Positions 7,072 to 14,986 of a stretch of DNA of 31,047 bases are shown one piece after another (position 1 is the first letter of the stretch; each line of letters opens with the position of its first letter). Source of the stretch: an uncultured Paracoccaceae bacterium. GTDB taxonomy: Bacteria > Pseudomonadota > Alphaproteobacteria > Rhodobacterales > Rhodobacteraceae. The notes beneath the pieces are model-generated. The model saw only the letters and a list, made by a program, of their open reading frames with translations, did not search any database and was not told the origin of the DNA. The stretch is from NCBI GenBank assembly GCA_937927675.1, contig CALBSG010000121.1:1-31047 (forward strand), written 5' to 3'. A program made the translations under genes and the position numbers.

Positions 7072-8073
7072 CTAGCGCTTCATCATCGCAAGGCGGATCA
7101 GCGCGCGTTCCATCAGCGCCATCGCCGGCGCTTTGGTCGAGGAGCGCAGCGTCATGTCGGTTTCAACCAGCAGGGCGAGCGCCTGTTCCAGCCTGTGTTG
7201 GCCCCATTGGCCCGCTTGCCGCTGCACCGCCTCGCGCAGTTTGAAGATCACCCGCGCCTTGTTGATGCCGTTTGGATCGGCGGCGATCAGATGCAGGGTG
7301 CGGAAATGGCGCAGGGCCGCGATGCAGATGGTGACGGGGGCCGTGCCTTGTCCTTCGAGGCGCCGCAGCAGGGGGCCGATCGTGGGCGCGCGGCCTTCGG
7401 CCGTGGCGATGATGAGATCGTCAACCTCGGCCTCAATGGTGCCGGGGGCCATGGCGGCAACTTCGGCCGGGGTCAGGGGGGTGCTGTCGCCCCATTTGTA
7501 AAGCGCGATCTTTTCCAAGGTCTGGCGGAAATCACCGGGGTCCAGCGCGCGGGCGAGGGCGGAGAGGTCGGCCATGGCGCTGGGGTCGATGTGGGTAAGG
7601 CCGGATTTTTTCAGCGCGTCTTCGATTTCCTCGCGGCTGGGCGGGTCATCGTAAAGGCCGATGCAGACGGCGTTGGGATGCTTTTCAAAATGAGTCTTCA
7701 GTGTCGATTTGGCGGTGAGGTTCCCGGCCGTGACGGTGATCTGCGCGTCGCCCGGTTGCCAGTCTTTCAGGGCGGCAGCGATGGTGTCCAACAGCCCGTC
7801 GGTGGCGTCTTCGACAAAGGCCACTCGCGGGCCGGGGAAGAAGCCCACGGATTTGATGGCATCTTGCAGCCGGGCCGCATCCTTGCGCAGGTCCGCCGCG
7901 GCGATGCGGGTCAGTCGCATTTCTGCCTCACCCTCGGGGCCGATTAGGGCGGCGATCGCCTCTTGCCGTTTGAGCGCCACGCGCATCGGGTCTGCGCCGA
8001 AGATCAGCAGCCCGGCATGCGCCGGGTTTGGTTTTTGGCAATAGCGGCTGGCCTCTAACCCCTTGAGGATCAT
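7072..8073 (-). CDS. holA: DNA polymerase III subunit delta
   Basis: Clamp-loader subunit that opens the sliding clamp during replication. It has 333 residues, within the family range. The N-terminus MILKGLEASRYCQKPNPAHA and the following LLIFGADPMRV match the alphaproteobacterial HolA pattern, followed by the AAA-like region and the C-terminal helical collar (ALIRLAMM near the end). The start at 8073 overlaps the lptE stop as ATGA, so the two are co-translated. The order leuS-lptE-holA on one strand is a common housekeeping arrangement in this group and supports the call. The protein is cytoplasmic, and no anomalies were seen. Confidence 0.9.
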   Translation of the reverse strand: MILKGLEASRYCQKPNPAHAGLLIFGADPMRVALKRQEAIAALIGPEGEAEMRLTRIAAADLRKDAARLQDAIKSVGFFPGPRVAFVEDATDGLLDTIAAALKDWQPGDAQITVTAGNLTAKSTLKTHFEKHPNAVCIGLYDDPPSREEIEDALKKSGLTHIDPSAMADLSALARALDPGDFRQTLEKIALYKWGDSTPLTPAEVAAMAPGTIEAEVDDLIIATAEGRAPTIGPLLRRLEGQGTAPVTICIAALRHFRTLHLIAADPNGINKARVIFKLREAVQRQAGQWGQHRLEQALALLVETDMTLRSSTKAPAMALMERALIRLAMMKR

Positions 8074-8558
8074 GGGGTAAAGCGGGTAGAAGCGGCGATG
8101 ATCTGCAAAGCGATCTGATCGGCGAGGATGACCATCAGCCGTTCGGCAGCGTCTTCTTCCGCGGAAAGGCCTGCAACAGTGGCGCTGGTGGCCGACCATG
8201 AGGTGAAATTTTCCACCGTACCGCCGGTCACGCGGCTGTCGGTTTCAAGATCGGTCAGCGTCCAGTCAACCTTGCCCTTCAGATTATAGCGGGTGATCGA
8301 GGTGTCGGTCGCATAGCCGACACCGACCGCCTCGGTTGTGATCGTATAGGTGAGCGCATAGCGCGCGTCTTTGGTGCGGCCAAAGCGGGCTTGGATCGCG
8401 GTGACAAAATCGAAACCGTTCTTGTCCGAAGGCGAGGTCGGCCGGATGCGGCCTTGCAGGCCTTGCGCGGGGCCGCTCGGCCCATAGGCCGGGGTGAAGC
8501 CGCAGGCGCCAAGCGCCAGCGGCATCAGAAGGAAGGTTCGGCGGTTACACGACGACAT
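8070..8558 (-). CDS. lptE: LPS-assembly lipoprotein LptE
   Basis: Outer-membrane lipoprotein that plugs the LptD barrel during lipopolysaccharide export. It has 162 residues. The N-terminus has a lipobox LALGAC with the lipidated Cys at position 19, after a short twin-Arg-containing stretch (CNRRTFLL). The rest fits the small alpha/beta LptE fold. The start overlaps the leuS 3' end by 14 bases and the stop overlaps holA by four, so it is embedded in the operon. LptE is poorly conserved in sequence, so the call leans on the lipobox, the length and the neighbours leuS and holA. Confidence 0.88.
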   Translation of the reverse strand: MSSCNRRTFLLMPLALGACGFTPAYGPSGPAQGLQGRIRPTSPSDKNGFDFVTAIQARFGRTKDARYALTYTITTEAVGVGYATDTSITRYNLKGKVDWTLTDLETDSRVTGGTVENFTSWSATSATVAGLSAEEDAAERLMVILADQIALQIIAASTRFTP

Positions 8559-11100
8559 TGATGATGCGCCCCGGTACGACGATGATCTTCTTTACCGGTT
8601 GGCCGGCAAGGAATTTGACCACATCTTCGTTCGTCAGCGCGATCTTTTCAACCTGCGGCGCAGGCATGTCTTTTGGCACGCTGATTTCCGCCCGGCGCTT
8701 GCCGTTGATCTGGATCGGCAGCGTGACAGTGTCATCGACCAAAAGGGCCGGGTCCGCCTTGGGCCAAGCCGATTGCGCGCAAAGCCCTGCGCCGCCCTGA
8801 TAGGACCAGATCGATTCCGCGATATGCGGCGTCATCGGCGACATCAGTTTGGCCAGCGTGCGGATGGCCTCTTTCATCGCGGGCGTCGAGGCATTGGCGC
8901 GGGCGATGGTGTTGGTCAGGCCGTAAAGCGTGGCGATGGCCTTGTTGAAGGCAAAGGATTCGATGGAGCGGGTCACTTCGTCGATGGCCTTTGCGACGCT
9001 GCGGGCCAAGTCTTCGTCACCTTCGCCTTTGTGGTCTACTGGCATTTCGCCGATGCGGGCGCAGGTCGACCAGACGCGGGAAAGGTGTTTGTAGGTGGCC
9101 TCGGCCCCCGATGCCGTCCATTCCACATCGCGTTCAGGCGGGCTGTCGGACATGACGAACCAGCGCGCGGTGTCTGCGCCGAAGCTGGCGATGATGCTCA
9201 TCGGGTCGACGACGTTTTTCTTCGATTTGGACATCTTGGCGGAGGGGATGACCTCAACCAATGTGCCGTCTTTCAGCGTCGCACCGGATTCAGAGCGGAT
9301 GATGTCTTCGGGCAGATGATAGACTGGGCGACCATTGGCGTCGCGCGTCATGTAGATTTCATGCGTCACCATGCCTTGGGTGAAGAGCGCGTTGAACGGC
9401 TCAATCGCCTTTTGCGGCAGGTGGCCCGTTTTCTGCATCGCACGGGCGAAGAAGCGGCTGTAGAGCAGGTGCAGAATCGCGTGTTCGATGCCGCCGATAT
9501 ACTGGTCGACATTCATCCAGTAGTCCGCATCTTCGGCCACGGTCGGCGTCGTGGCGCGGGGGGCGGTGAAGCGGGCGTAATACCACGACGAGTCCACGAA
9601 CGTATCCATGGTGTCCGTCTCGCGCCGCGCTTTGGCGCCGCACTTGGGGCAGTTGCAATCGCGCCATGTCGGGTGACGGTCCAGAGGGTTGCCGGGGATG
9701 TCGAAGGTCACGTCATCGGGCAGTTCGACCGGCAGGTTGGCCTTGGATTCGGCCACCACGCCGCAGGTCGCGCAATGAATCACCGGAATCGGGCAGCCCC
9801 AATACCGCTGACGGCTGATTCCCCAATCGCGCAGGCGATATTTGGTGACACCTTGGCCGTAACCGTTGGCTTCCGCATGAGCGATGGCGGCAGCCACGCC
9901 TTCATCGCCGGTCTGCACGGCTGATCCCGCAAAGCCGCGGATATAGGTGACTTTCTCGGACTTCATCGGCGCGAAGGCCTCGGTCAGAGTGGCATCGGTG
10001 CCATCAGCGGAAAAGACCGGCGTGATCGGCAGGGCGTATTTGGTGGCAAAGTCAAAGTCGCGCGGGTCATGCGCCGGGCAGCCGAAAATCGCGCCAGTGC
10101 CGTAATCCATCAGGATGAAGTTGGCGATCCAGACCGGCAGTTCCCAGTTCGGATCCAGCGGGTGTTTGACGCGAATGCCGGTGTCCATGCCGATCTTCTC
10201 GGCGGTTTCCAAAGCCTCGGCCGTGGTGCCGCCCATACGGCACTGGGCGAGGAAGGCGGCAACCTTGGGGTCGGCCTCCAGCACCTTGGCCAAGGGGTGA
10301 TCGGGCGAGATGGCGGCAAAGGAGGCGCCCATCAGCGTATCAGGACGCGTGGTGTAAACCTCGATCTTCTCAAAACCCGCGGGCGCGCCAACGGTATCGA
10401 AGCCAAATTGCAGACCGCGCGATTGGCCAATCCAGTTGGCCTGCATCAGCCGCACCTTTTCTGGCCAGTCTTTCAGGCCGTCCAAGGCGTTCAAGAGTTC
10501 CTCGGAATAATCCGAGATCTTGAAGAACCACTGCGTCAGCTCGCGGCGTTCTACCGCGGCACCCGAGCGCCAGCCCTTGCCGTCGATGACCTGTTCATTG
10601 GCAAGCACGGTCATATCGACCGGATCCCAGTTCACCACGGCGGCCTTCCGATAGACCAAACCGGCTTCCATCATGTCGATGAACATCGCCTGCTGCTGGC
10701 CATAGTATTCCGGGTCGCAGGTGGCAAATTCGCGGCTCCAGTCAATCGACAGGCCAAGCGGCTTCATCTGCGCCCGCATGTCGGCGATGTTACCGTAGGT
10801 CCATTCTTTTGGGTGGCCGCCCCGCTCCATCGCGGCGTTTTCGGCGGGCATGCCGAAAGCGTCCCAACCCATCGGGTGCAGCACCGAATAGCCCTGCGCC
10901 ATCTTATAGCGCGCGACGACGTCACCCATGGTGTAATTGCGCACATGGCCCATGTGGATGCGCCCTGACGGATAGGGGAACATCTCCAGCACATAATATT
11001 TGGGCTTTGCCGGATCGCGCCGCGCGGTGAAGGCTCCGGCCGCATCCCAGGCCGTTTGCCACTTCTGTTCAATGGTGCTGGGTTCGTAGCGCGACATCAT
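8545..11100 (-). CDS. leuS: Leucyl-tRNA synthetase
   Basis: Class I aminoacyl-tRNA synthetase that charges tRNA-Leu in the cytoplasm. It has 851 residues, typical of bacterial LeuRS. The HIGH motif is HMGH at residues 49-52 within PYPSGRIHMGHVRNY. The KMSKS motif is intact at 622-626. Between them lie the CP1 editing domain and a zinc-ribbon-like part with the Cys pairs CATC and CNCPKC. The start is ATG at 11100; the next codon is also ATG and either may be used. The gene follows the DUF3576 lipoprotein by 59 bases across a stem-loop and overlaps lptE downstream. No defects were seen. Confidence 0.97.
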   Translation of the reverse strand: MMSRYEPSTIEQKWQTAWDAAGAFTARRDPAKPKYYVLEMFPYPSGRIHMGHVRNYTMGDVVARYKMAQGYSVLHPMGWDAFGMPAENAAMERGGHPKEWTYGNIADMRAQMKPLGLSIDWSREFATCDPEYYGQQQAMFIDMMEAGLVYRKAAVVNWDPVDMTVLANEQVIDGKGWRSGAAVERRELTQWFFKISDYSEELLNALDGLKDWPEKVRLMQANWIGQSRGLQFGFDTVGAPAGFEKIEVYTTRPDTLMGASFAAISPDHPLAKVLEADPKVAAFLAQCRMGGTTAEALETAEKIGMDTGIRVKHPLDPNWELPVWIANFILMDYGTGAIFGCPAHDPRDFDFATKYALPITPVFSADGTDATLTEAFAPMKSEKVTYIRGFAGSAVQTGDEGVAAAIAHAEANGYGQGVTKYRLRDWGISRQRYWGCPIPVIHCATCGVVAESKANLPVELPDDVTFDIPGNPLDRHPTWRDCNCPKCGAKARRETDTMDTFVDSSWYYARFTAPRATTPTVAEDADYWMNVDQYIGGIEHAILHLLYSRFFARAMQKTGHLPQKAIEPFNALFTQGMVTHEIYMTRDANGRPVYHLPEDIIRSESGATLKDGTLVEVIPSAKMSKSKKNVVDPMSIIASFGADTARWFVMSDSPPERDVEWTASGAEATYKHLSRVWSTCARIGEMPVDHKGEGDEDLARSVAKAIDEVTRSIESFAFNKAIATLYGLTNTIARANASTPAMKEAIRTLAKLMSPMTPHIAESIWSYQGGAGLCAQSAWPKADPALLVDDTVTLPIQINGKRRAEISVPKDMPAPQVEKIALTNEDVVKFLAGQPVKKIIVVPGRIINVVV

Positions 11101-11116
11101 AGACCTCTTGGCTTTG

Positions 11117-11139
11117 CCCGGCGGGATTACACCGCCGGG
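11117..11139 (-). other. GC-rich stem-loop in the leuS leader
   Basis: An 8-bp inverted repeat, CCCGGCGG and CCGCCGGG, around the 7-base loop GATTACA, lies between the DUF3576 stop and the leuS start. It has no T-run, so it is not a clear terminator. It may act as a processing site, an attenuator or a partial terminator that separates leuS expression from the upstream gene. Confidence 0.45.
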
Positions 11140-11159
11140 GGGCCAAAGGTCCAGTGCGG

Positions 11160-11669
11160 TTAAAGCTTGCCGTCTTGCGCGCGCAATTGGCGCGCACGGG
11201 TCAAGATCGCATCTTCCACTGCACGCACGGTGGCCGGGTCAACCGCGCCACCTTTGGACTGCAGCGACAGTTTCAGGCTGCGGGCGTCCAGTGCGGGGTC
11301 TTGCACCAGTACGGTCGCGCGATAAGCGCGGCCGCCGCCGGGGGGCGTACCGTAACCCGTGACAATTACGCCGGAAAACGGATCGACCGATTCGATGGGC
11401 AGGAAGTTCAACACCTCAAGGCTGGCGGCCCAGATGTAACGGTTGACCTCCAGTGTGGTGTTTGCATCGGCCCCGCCACCCAGAAGGCTGCGCAGGCTGG
11501 TGGAGCGGGCCCTGTTCCGGCGCTCTTCGCTGGACAGGAAAGCCTCTTCGTTCTTGACGTTGGCCTTGCCGCCCTTGCCAAAGATACCGCTGCCAAAGCC
11601 GCCACAGGCCGACAGGCTTGCCATGACGAGGACAAGAAAAGCGTTGCAGACAAGGCGTTGCACGGTCAT
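11160..11669 (-). CDS. DUF3576-family lipoprotein
   Basis: A predicted envelope lipoprotein of 169 residues. The N-terminus starting MTVQRLVCNA is a lipoprotein signal ending in the lipobox SLSAC, with the lipidated Cys at residue 22, then a Gly-rich linker. The body carries the conserved DUF3576 pattern (LEVNRYIWAASLEVLNFLPI ... DPFSGVIVTGYG). The function of the family is unknown. The ATG at 11669 is preceded by a GGGGG tract; upstream in-frame codons would add non-signal sequence, so they were rejected. It lies 59 bases upstream of leuS on the same strand, a pairing consistent with alphaproteobacterial genomes. Confidence 0.88.
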   Translation of the reverse strand: MTVQRLVCNAFLVLVMASLSACGGFGSGIFGKGGKANVKNEEAFLSSEERRNRARSTSLRSLLGGGADANTTLEVNRYIWAASLEVLNFLPIESVDPFSGVIVTGYGTPPGGGRAYRATVLVQDPALDARSLKLSLQSKGGAVDPATVRAVEDAILTRARQLRAQDGKL

Positions 11670-11970
11670 TCGGACCCCCGGTGACGATCTTGCCTTGTTG
11701 TCTAGCCGAGGGGGCGGGGTGGAACAAGGCTTTTCACCGCCGCGCAAGTCAGGGGCTGCAACTCGCCCTAAACATAGTAGTGCAGTGACGGGCGAGGGGC
11801 CACGCCCCCTGTGGTGGCGCAGACTGTGACATTGCTGCACCATCATTCTGGTTCTTCCCGGCCAAGAGTTCGTCCGCATTGCAATCGCAGTCTCAAGCGG
11901 CGAGATATGCTTCATACCCAATTTGGACTATCCTGAGTTGGGCCGCACCTTTGACAAAAGAGGGAAAACG
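11670..11970. other. 301-base divergent intergenic region between the DUF3576 gene and porin 1
   Basis: It holds the candidate DUF3576 promoter, a small GC hairpin (GGGGC CAC GCCCC, near 11793-11806) and the leader of porin 1. No strong consensus promoter for porin 1 was found; the best candidate is TTGCAA at 11880 followed by GATATG about 19 bases later. The 11-base string AATCGCAGTCT at 11883-11893 recurs at the broken 5' end of porin 2 (14984-14994). No open frame here looks real. Confidence 0.5.
11699..11727 (-). promoter_or_regulatory. Candidate promoter for the DUF3576 gene
   Basis: Reading the minus strand, TTGTTC (11727-11722) and TAGACA (11704-11699) are spaced by 17 bases, about 30 bases before the start codon. 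The match to sigma-70 consensus is moderate. Confidence 0.35.
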
Positions 11971-12843
11971 ATGAAAAAGGTTCTTCTCGCGACTACTGCC
12001 CTGGCTCTGTCCGCTGGCGTCGCTTCCGCTGAAGTTGCTCTGTCGGGCTCCGCCCGCATGGGCCTGACCTACGATAGCGTTTCGGGCGATGCAGTCCTGA
12101 ACAACCGTATGACCGTTAACATCGACGCGTCGACCGAAACCACCTCGGGCCTGACCTTCGGTGCTCGTCTGCGTGTTCGTTCGTCGAACGGCGAAATGGC
12201 TACCGTGAACGGCACCCGCGTCTACGTGAAGTCGGGCGCAGTTGAAGTTGCTGTTGGCAACATCTACGGCGCGATCGACTCGATGCCCGGCATGTACAAC
12301 TCGGAAGTCGGTCTGACCGCTCTGTCCGACGCTGGCGTTGTGACCGCTTCGGTTGACAACGGCTGGGGCTTCGATGGCTACCAGTCGACCGGCGAAGAGC
12401 TGGGCGTTGAAGTGATCTACACCGCTGGTGCCTTCACGGGCCACCTGAGCGTCACCGACGGCGACCTGGGCTCGTTCGAAGACCGCACCGCCGCTTATGG
12501 CGCTTACACCATGGGCGACTGGACCGTTGCTCTGGGCGTGCAAGACTCGGCAGACAACGACGAAGACAAAACCATCCTGACCGTTGGCGGTAAAGTCGGC
12601 GACTACGGTGTTGGTTTTGCTGCTGCGGACAACGATGGCGTTTCCAAAATCGCTCTGAACGGTTCGGCCACCTTCGGCGCAACCACCGTGAACGGCTTCG
12701 TGGCTGACGACGAGTCGGGCACCGACACTGCTCTGGGTCTGGGCGTGTCCTACGACCTCGGCGGCGCTGCTCTGGTTGGCGGCATCGAGCATGACGCAGA
12801 AGGCGTGAACCGCGCTGACATGGGCGTGTCGTTCTCGTTCTAA
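11971..12843 (+). CDS. Outer-membrane porin 1 (complete copy)
   Basis: Outer-membrane beta-barrel of the alphaproteobacterial porin family, 290 residues. The signal peptide MKKVLLATTALALSAGVASA is cut before EVAL. The mature part starts with the first strand (ALSGSARMGLTYDS), carries the loop-3-like motif GAIDSMPGMYNSEVGL, and ends in the required terminal Phe (SFSF). The start has GAGGG about six bases upstream. Codon use is biased (CTG, GGC, GCT, GTT), as expected for a highly expressed envelope protein. A rho-independent terminator follows. It has a convergent partner at 14113-14986 whose last 86 residues differ at only five positions, while the middle differs far more. It probably makes a trimeric diffusion pore for small solutes. 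Confidence 0.92.
   Translation: MKKVLLATTALALSAGVASAEVALSGSARMGLTYDSVSGDAVLNNRMTVNIDASTETTSGLTFGARLRVRSSNGEMATVNGTRVYVKSGAVEVAVGNIYGAIDSMPGMYNSEVGLTALSDAGVVTASVDNGWGFDGYQSTGEELGVEVIYTAGAFTGHLSVTDGDLGSFEDRTAAYGAYTMGDWTVALGVQDSADNDEDKTILTVGGKVGDYGVGFAAADNDGVSKIALNGSATFGATTVNGFVADDESGTDTALGLGVSYDLGGAALVGGIEHDAEGVNRADMGVSFSF
11982..11998 (+). repeat. Left outer inverted repeat of the porin block
   Basis: The 17-base string TCTTCTCGCGACTACTG, codons 4-10 of the porin 1 signal peptide, occurs exactly in inverse orientation at 14970-14986. Inward of it the two porins remain homologous. Outward the sequences are unrelated apart from an isolated TGAAA. It marks the abrupt left edge of porin homology. 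Confidence 0.8.
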
Positions 12844-12845
12844 TC
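12577..12845 (+). repeat. Left arm of the 269-bp porin 3' inverted repeat
   Basis: The last 269 bases of porin 1, including the stop codon, are nearly identical in inverse orientation to 14111-14379, with exact runs of more than 40 bases. The arms face each other across the recombinase gene, so homologous or site-specific exchange here would invert the segment between them. Confidence 0.85.
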
Positions 12846-12870
12846 TGAACGCTGACGCTTAAGATGACGG

Positions 12871-12897
12871 AAAAGAGCGGGCCAGCCCGCTCTTTTT
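12871..12897 (+). terminator. Rho-independent terminator of porin 1
   Basis: The stem AAAAGAGCGGGC pairs with GCCCGCTCTTTT and ends in a T-run, 28 bases after the porin stop codon. The short loop and the T-tract make this a confident intrinsic terminator. Confidence 0.88.
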
Positions 12898-12900
12898 CTA

Positions 12901-12941
12901 TACCGCCTGCCGAAAAAAGGCAGATATTATAAAGGGCGGTA
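12901..12941. repeat. Nested inverted repeat upstream of the recombinase
   Basis: TACCGCC (12901-12907) pairs with GGCGGTA (12935-12941), and inside it TGCC pairs with GGCA. The base composition turns AT-rich from here on. It could be a recombinase-binding site or a residual repeat. Confidence 0.4.
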
Positions 12942-12967
12942 GGAAATATTTCAAATTAATCAATTCA

Positions 12968-13006
12968 TTGCATTTTAAGGGCTTAGCAGCATTATGCCCC
13001 TTAAAA
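12968..13006 (+). promoter_or_regulatory. Candidate promoter of the recombinase gene flanked by an inverted repeat
   Basis: TTGCAT (12968-12973) and CATTAT (12990-12995) are spaced by 16 bases, a moderate sigma-70 match, about 40 bases before the gene start. Inverted-repeat arms TTTTAAGGGC (12973-12982) and GCCCCTTAAAA (12996-13006) bracket the -10 element, an arrangement that suits autoregulation. Confidence 0.4.
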
Positions 13007-13034
13007 AGCGCGAAGAAGGGTTTGGGATACCAAT

Positions 13035-13988
13035 ATGGGGCTGCTTTCAAAATTTATGAATCCGGGCGTGGACAAGGTCATTTCCAGTGTCCTCTCCAGC
13101 AAACAAAACCTCAACTTCGGCCAATTTTTCGACGAAAACTACTATCCGCATGCGGAATCTACGCGAAAACGGCCGAAAACCGTCAAACAGACGTTTGACA
13201 AGCATATGCGGCGATCTCTCGGCAAGTACCATTTTGACGAGATTGACAACGCGGTTTTGGACGGCTGGGTGCGCGAGCAGATCAAACTTGGCTATAAAGC
13301 TGGCACAATCAATAAGCACATCTTCCTTATCAACAGATTATTAAATCTCGCACGTCGCTGGGGTTATATCGACCAGCGTGCATTTGAAAATCTTTCGATA
13401 AAAAGACTGCCGCTTGGTGATTATAAGCAGCGGTTTTTATCTGTGAATGAGATTGGGTCGGTCTTAAAATCAGCGGAGCAGGATCAACATCCTTTTATGT
13501 TCCACATCCTGAAGTTGCTGATCCTGACCGGTGCACGCAGCGGCGAGGCTCGGTTGGCGCGTTGGCGCGACATTGATCTGCATGCAAGGATCTGGACTGT
13601 GCCCGTCAGTAAGAACGGTCGCGCACGTCGGATTGTTTTAAGCGGTGCTGCGGTTGATCTGCTGCATGAAATTCGTCCAAGAAATGAATTGTTCCACATC
13701 GGGACAAAGCAGGACGATTACATCTTTCAAAACCCGCGCTTCCGAAAGCCCTACAATTGCTTCTTTTCGTCTTGGGAAAGAATCCGACAGCATGCAGGGC
13801 TGCCGAATGTTCGGATCCACGATCTTCGTCACACCTATGCCAGCATACTAATCAATAAAGGCGCGAGCCTTTATGAAGTACAAAAGCTTCTGGGGCACTT
13901 CCATATCTCAATGACCGAGCGTTATGCCCATTTGATGCCAAACACTCTGGCGGATCGGGTCGAAATCATCGCTGGCCTGGTGGATTAA
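13035..13988 (+). CDS. Tyrosine-type site-specific recombinase/integrase
   Basis: Cuts and rejoins DNA at specific sites through a phosphotyrosine intermediate. It has 317 residues. The N-terminal SAM-like core-binding domain spans about residues 25-110. The catalytic domain has the full active set: Arg168 (TGARSGEARL), Lys193 (VSKNGR), His262 and Arg265 (HDLRHTYAS), His288 (LLGHFH) and nucleophile Tyr297 (TERYAHLM). The start is uncertain: ATG at 13035 has only a poor AAGGG upstream, and ATG at 13056 is an alternative. The gene is AT-richer than everything around it and uses rarer codons, which suggests acquisition by transfer. It sits alone between two convergent porin genes, with no phage or plasmid genes beside it. 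Chromosome-dimer XerC/D is unlikely from context. It may act on repeats in the porins. Confidence 0.9.
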   Translation: MGLLSKFMNPGVDKVISSVLSSKQNLNFGQFFDENYYPHAESTRKRPKTVKQTFDKHMRRSLGKYHFDEIDNAVLDGWVREQIKLGYKAGTINKHIFLINRLLNLARRWGYIDQRAFENLSIKRLPLGDYKQRFLSVNEIGSVLKSAEQDQHPFMFHILKLLILTGARSGEARLARWRDIDLHARIWTVPVSKNGRARRIVLSGAAVDLLHEIRPRNELFHIGTKQDDYIFQNPRFRKPYNCFFSSWERIRQHAGLPNVRIHDLRHTYASILINKGASLYEVQKLLGHFHISMTERYAHLMPNTLADRVEIIAGLVD

Positions 13989-13998
13989 TCTGAAAACG

Positions 13999-14041
13999 GG
14001 AAAGCAAAGACAGTTGAGTTAACAACCTGTCTTTGCTTTCC
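13999..14041. repeat. 15-bp perfect inverted repeat after the recombinase gene
   Basis: GGAAAGCAAAGACAG and CTGTCTTTGCTTTCC are separated by 13 bases, ten bases after the stop codon. The stem can extend through TTG/CAA with a bulge. It could be a weak terminator (no real T-run follows) or a recombinase core site: arm-spacer-arm is also the form of tyrosine recombinase targets, although this spacer is longer than the usual 6-8. Confidence 0.55.
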
Positions 14042-14065
14042 TTAATTATCAATATCACCAAAAGA

Positions 14066-14091
14066 AAAAGGCGGCCAGAGGGCCGCCTTTT
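14066..14091 (-). terminator. Rho-independent terminator, porin 2 side (probably bidirectional)
   Basis: The stem AAAAGGCGGCC pairs with GGCCGCCTTTT around the loop AGAG and carries T-runs on both sides. It lies 21 bases beyond the porin 2 stop codon on the minus strand and may also end transcription of the recombinase gene on the plus strand. Confidence 0.85.
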
Positions 14092-14110
14092 CCTTATTTA
14101 GTTTCGTTCT

Positions 14111-14379
14111 GATTAGAACGAGAACGACACGCCGAGATCAGCGCGGTTCACGCCAACAGCGTCATGCTCGATGCCGCCGACGACAGCAGCGCCGCCGAGG
14201 TCGTAGGACACGCCCAGACCCAGAGCGGTGTCGGTGCCCGACTCGTCGTCAGCCACGAAGCCGTTCACGGTGGTCGCGCCGAAAGTGGCCGAGCCGTTCA
14301 GAGCGATTTTGGTGGTGCCGTCATTGTCAGCAGCCGCGAAGCCAACGCCGTAGTCGCCGACTTTGCCGCCAACGGTCAG
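14111..14379 (-). repeat. Right arm of the 269-bp porin 3' inverted repeat
   Basis: The inverse counterpart of 12577-12845; it encodes the last 86 residues of porin 2, which differ from porin 1 at five positions. Near-identity at the DNA level, including silent positions, points to recent duplication or ongoing gene conversion. Confidence 0.85.
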
Positions 14380-14986
14380 AACGACCAGGTCTTCACCAAC
14401 GGCCGACGACTTCTGAGCGCCGATTGCAACGGTCCAGTCGTTGAAGGTGTAAGCGCCGTAAGCAGCTGCACGCTTCTGGGCCGAAACGCCGCCCGACAGG
14501 GTCGGCTCGGAGTAGGACACGTGGCCGGTGAACGCGCCAGCGGTGTAGATGCCTTCGATGCCTTCAGCGCCAACGCCGGTCGACGAGTAGCCGTCGAAGA
14601 CGAAGCCGTGAGCAACGGTGTTGACGACAACGCCAGCGTCAGCCAGAGCGGTCAGACCAACTTCCGAGTTGTAGATGCCCGGCATCGAGTCGATCGCGCC
14701 GTTGATGTTGCCCATGGCCAGTTCGAAGCCATTGGTTTGCAGGAACACGCGAGCGCCGTTGCCAGCAGCCAGAGCGCCTTCGTTCGAACGGATGCGCATT
14801 TTGGCGCCGAACGTGATGCCCGACGACGACTCGGTGGTGCCGACGATATCAACCGTCATGCGCTTTTCGATCGTGGTGTCGCCCGAAACGCTGTCGTACT
14901 GCAGACCCATGCGAGCGTTGCCCGAAACAGCAACGTCAGCGGCAGCGACGCCAGCCGACATAGCCAGGACAGTAGTCGCGAGAAGA
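14113..14986 (-). pseudogene. Porin 2: intact body without start codon (silent cassette or 5'-deleted pseudogene)
   Basis: Paralogue of porin 1 with about 290 codons of homologous body, terminal Phe and the GAIDSMPGIYNSEVGL motif, free of frameshifts or stops. Homology to porin 1 starts at codon 4-5 of the signal peptide (SLLATTVLAMSAGVAAA). The codons MKK, the ribosome binding site and the leader are absent, and an in-frame TGA lies at 14997-14995. The first ATG in frame, at 14961, would leave only eight signal residues and has no ribosome binding site, so secretion as written is unlikely. Central loops differ markedly from porin 1, while both ends are conserved, a mosaic pattern. Either a promoterless cassette that is expressed after inversion or a recent deletion fits. 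The intact body argues against old decay. Confidence 0.75.
14970..14986 (-). repeat. Right outer inverted repeat of the porin block
   Basis: Exact inverse copy of 11982-11998. It lies at the outer limit of porin 2 homology. Exchange between the two copies would join the porin 1 promoter, ribosome binding site and first codons, in frame, to the porin 2 body. Confidence 0.8.

Noticed and set aside
11787..11812. GC hairpin in the porin 1 leader as a terminator or riboswitch
   Set aside because: The stem is only about five pairs with a three-base loop, has no T-run and no recognisable riboswitch core.
11893..12792. A 299-codon open frame antisense to porin 1, and a similar 306-codon frame antisense to porin 2 (14164-15084)
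   Set aside because: They arise from the strong codon bias of the porins, have no ribosome binding site or family resemblance, and mirror each other only because the porins are paralogues.
12844..14112. Prophage or large genomic island
   Set aside because: Only one recombinase gene is present, with no phage structural, replication or cargo genes; porins lie directly on both sides.
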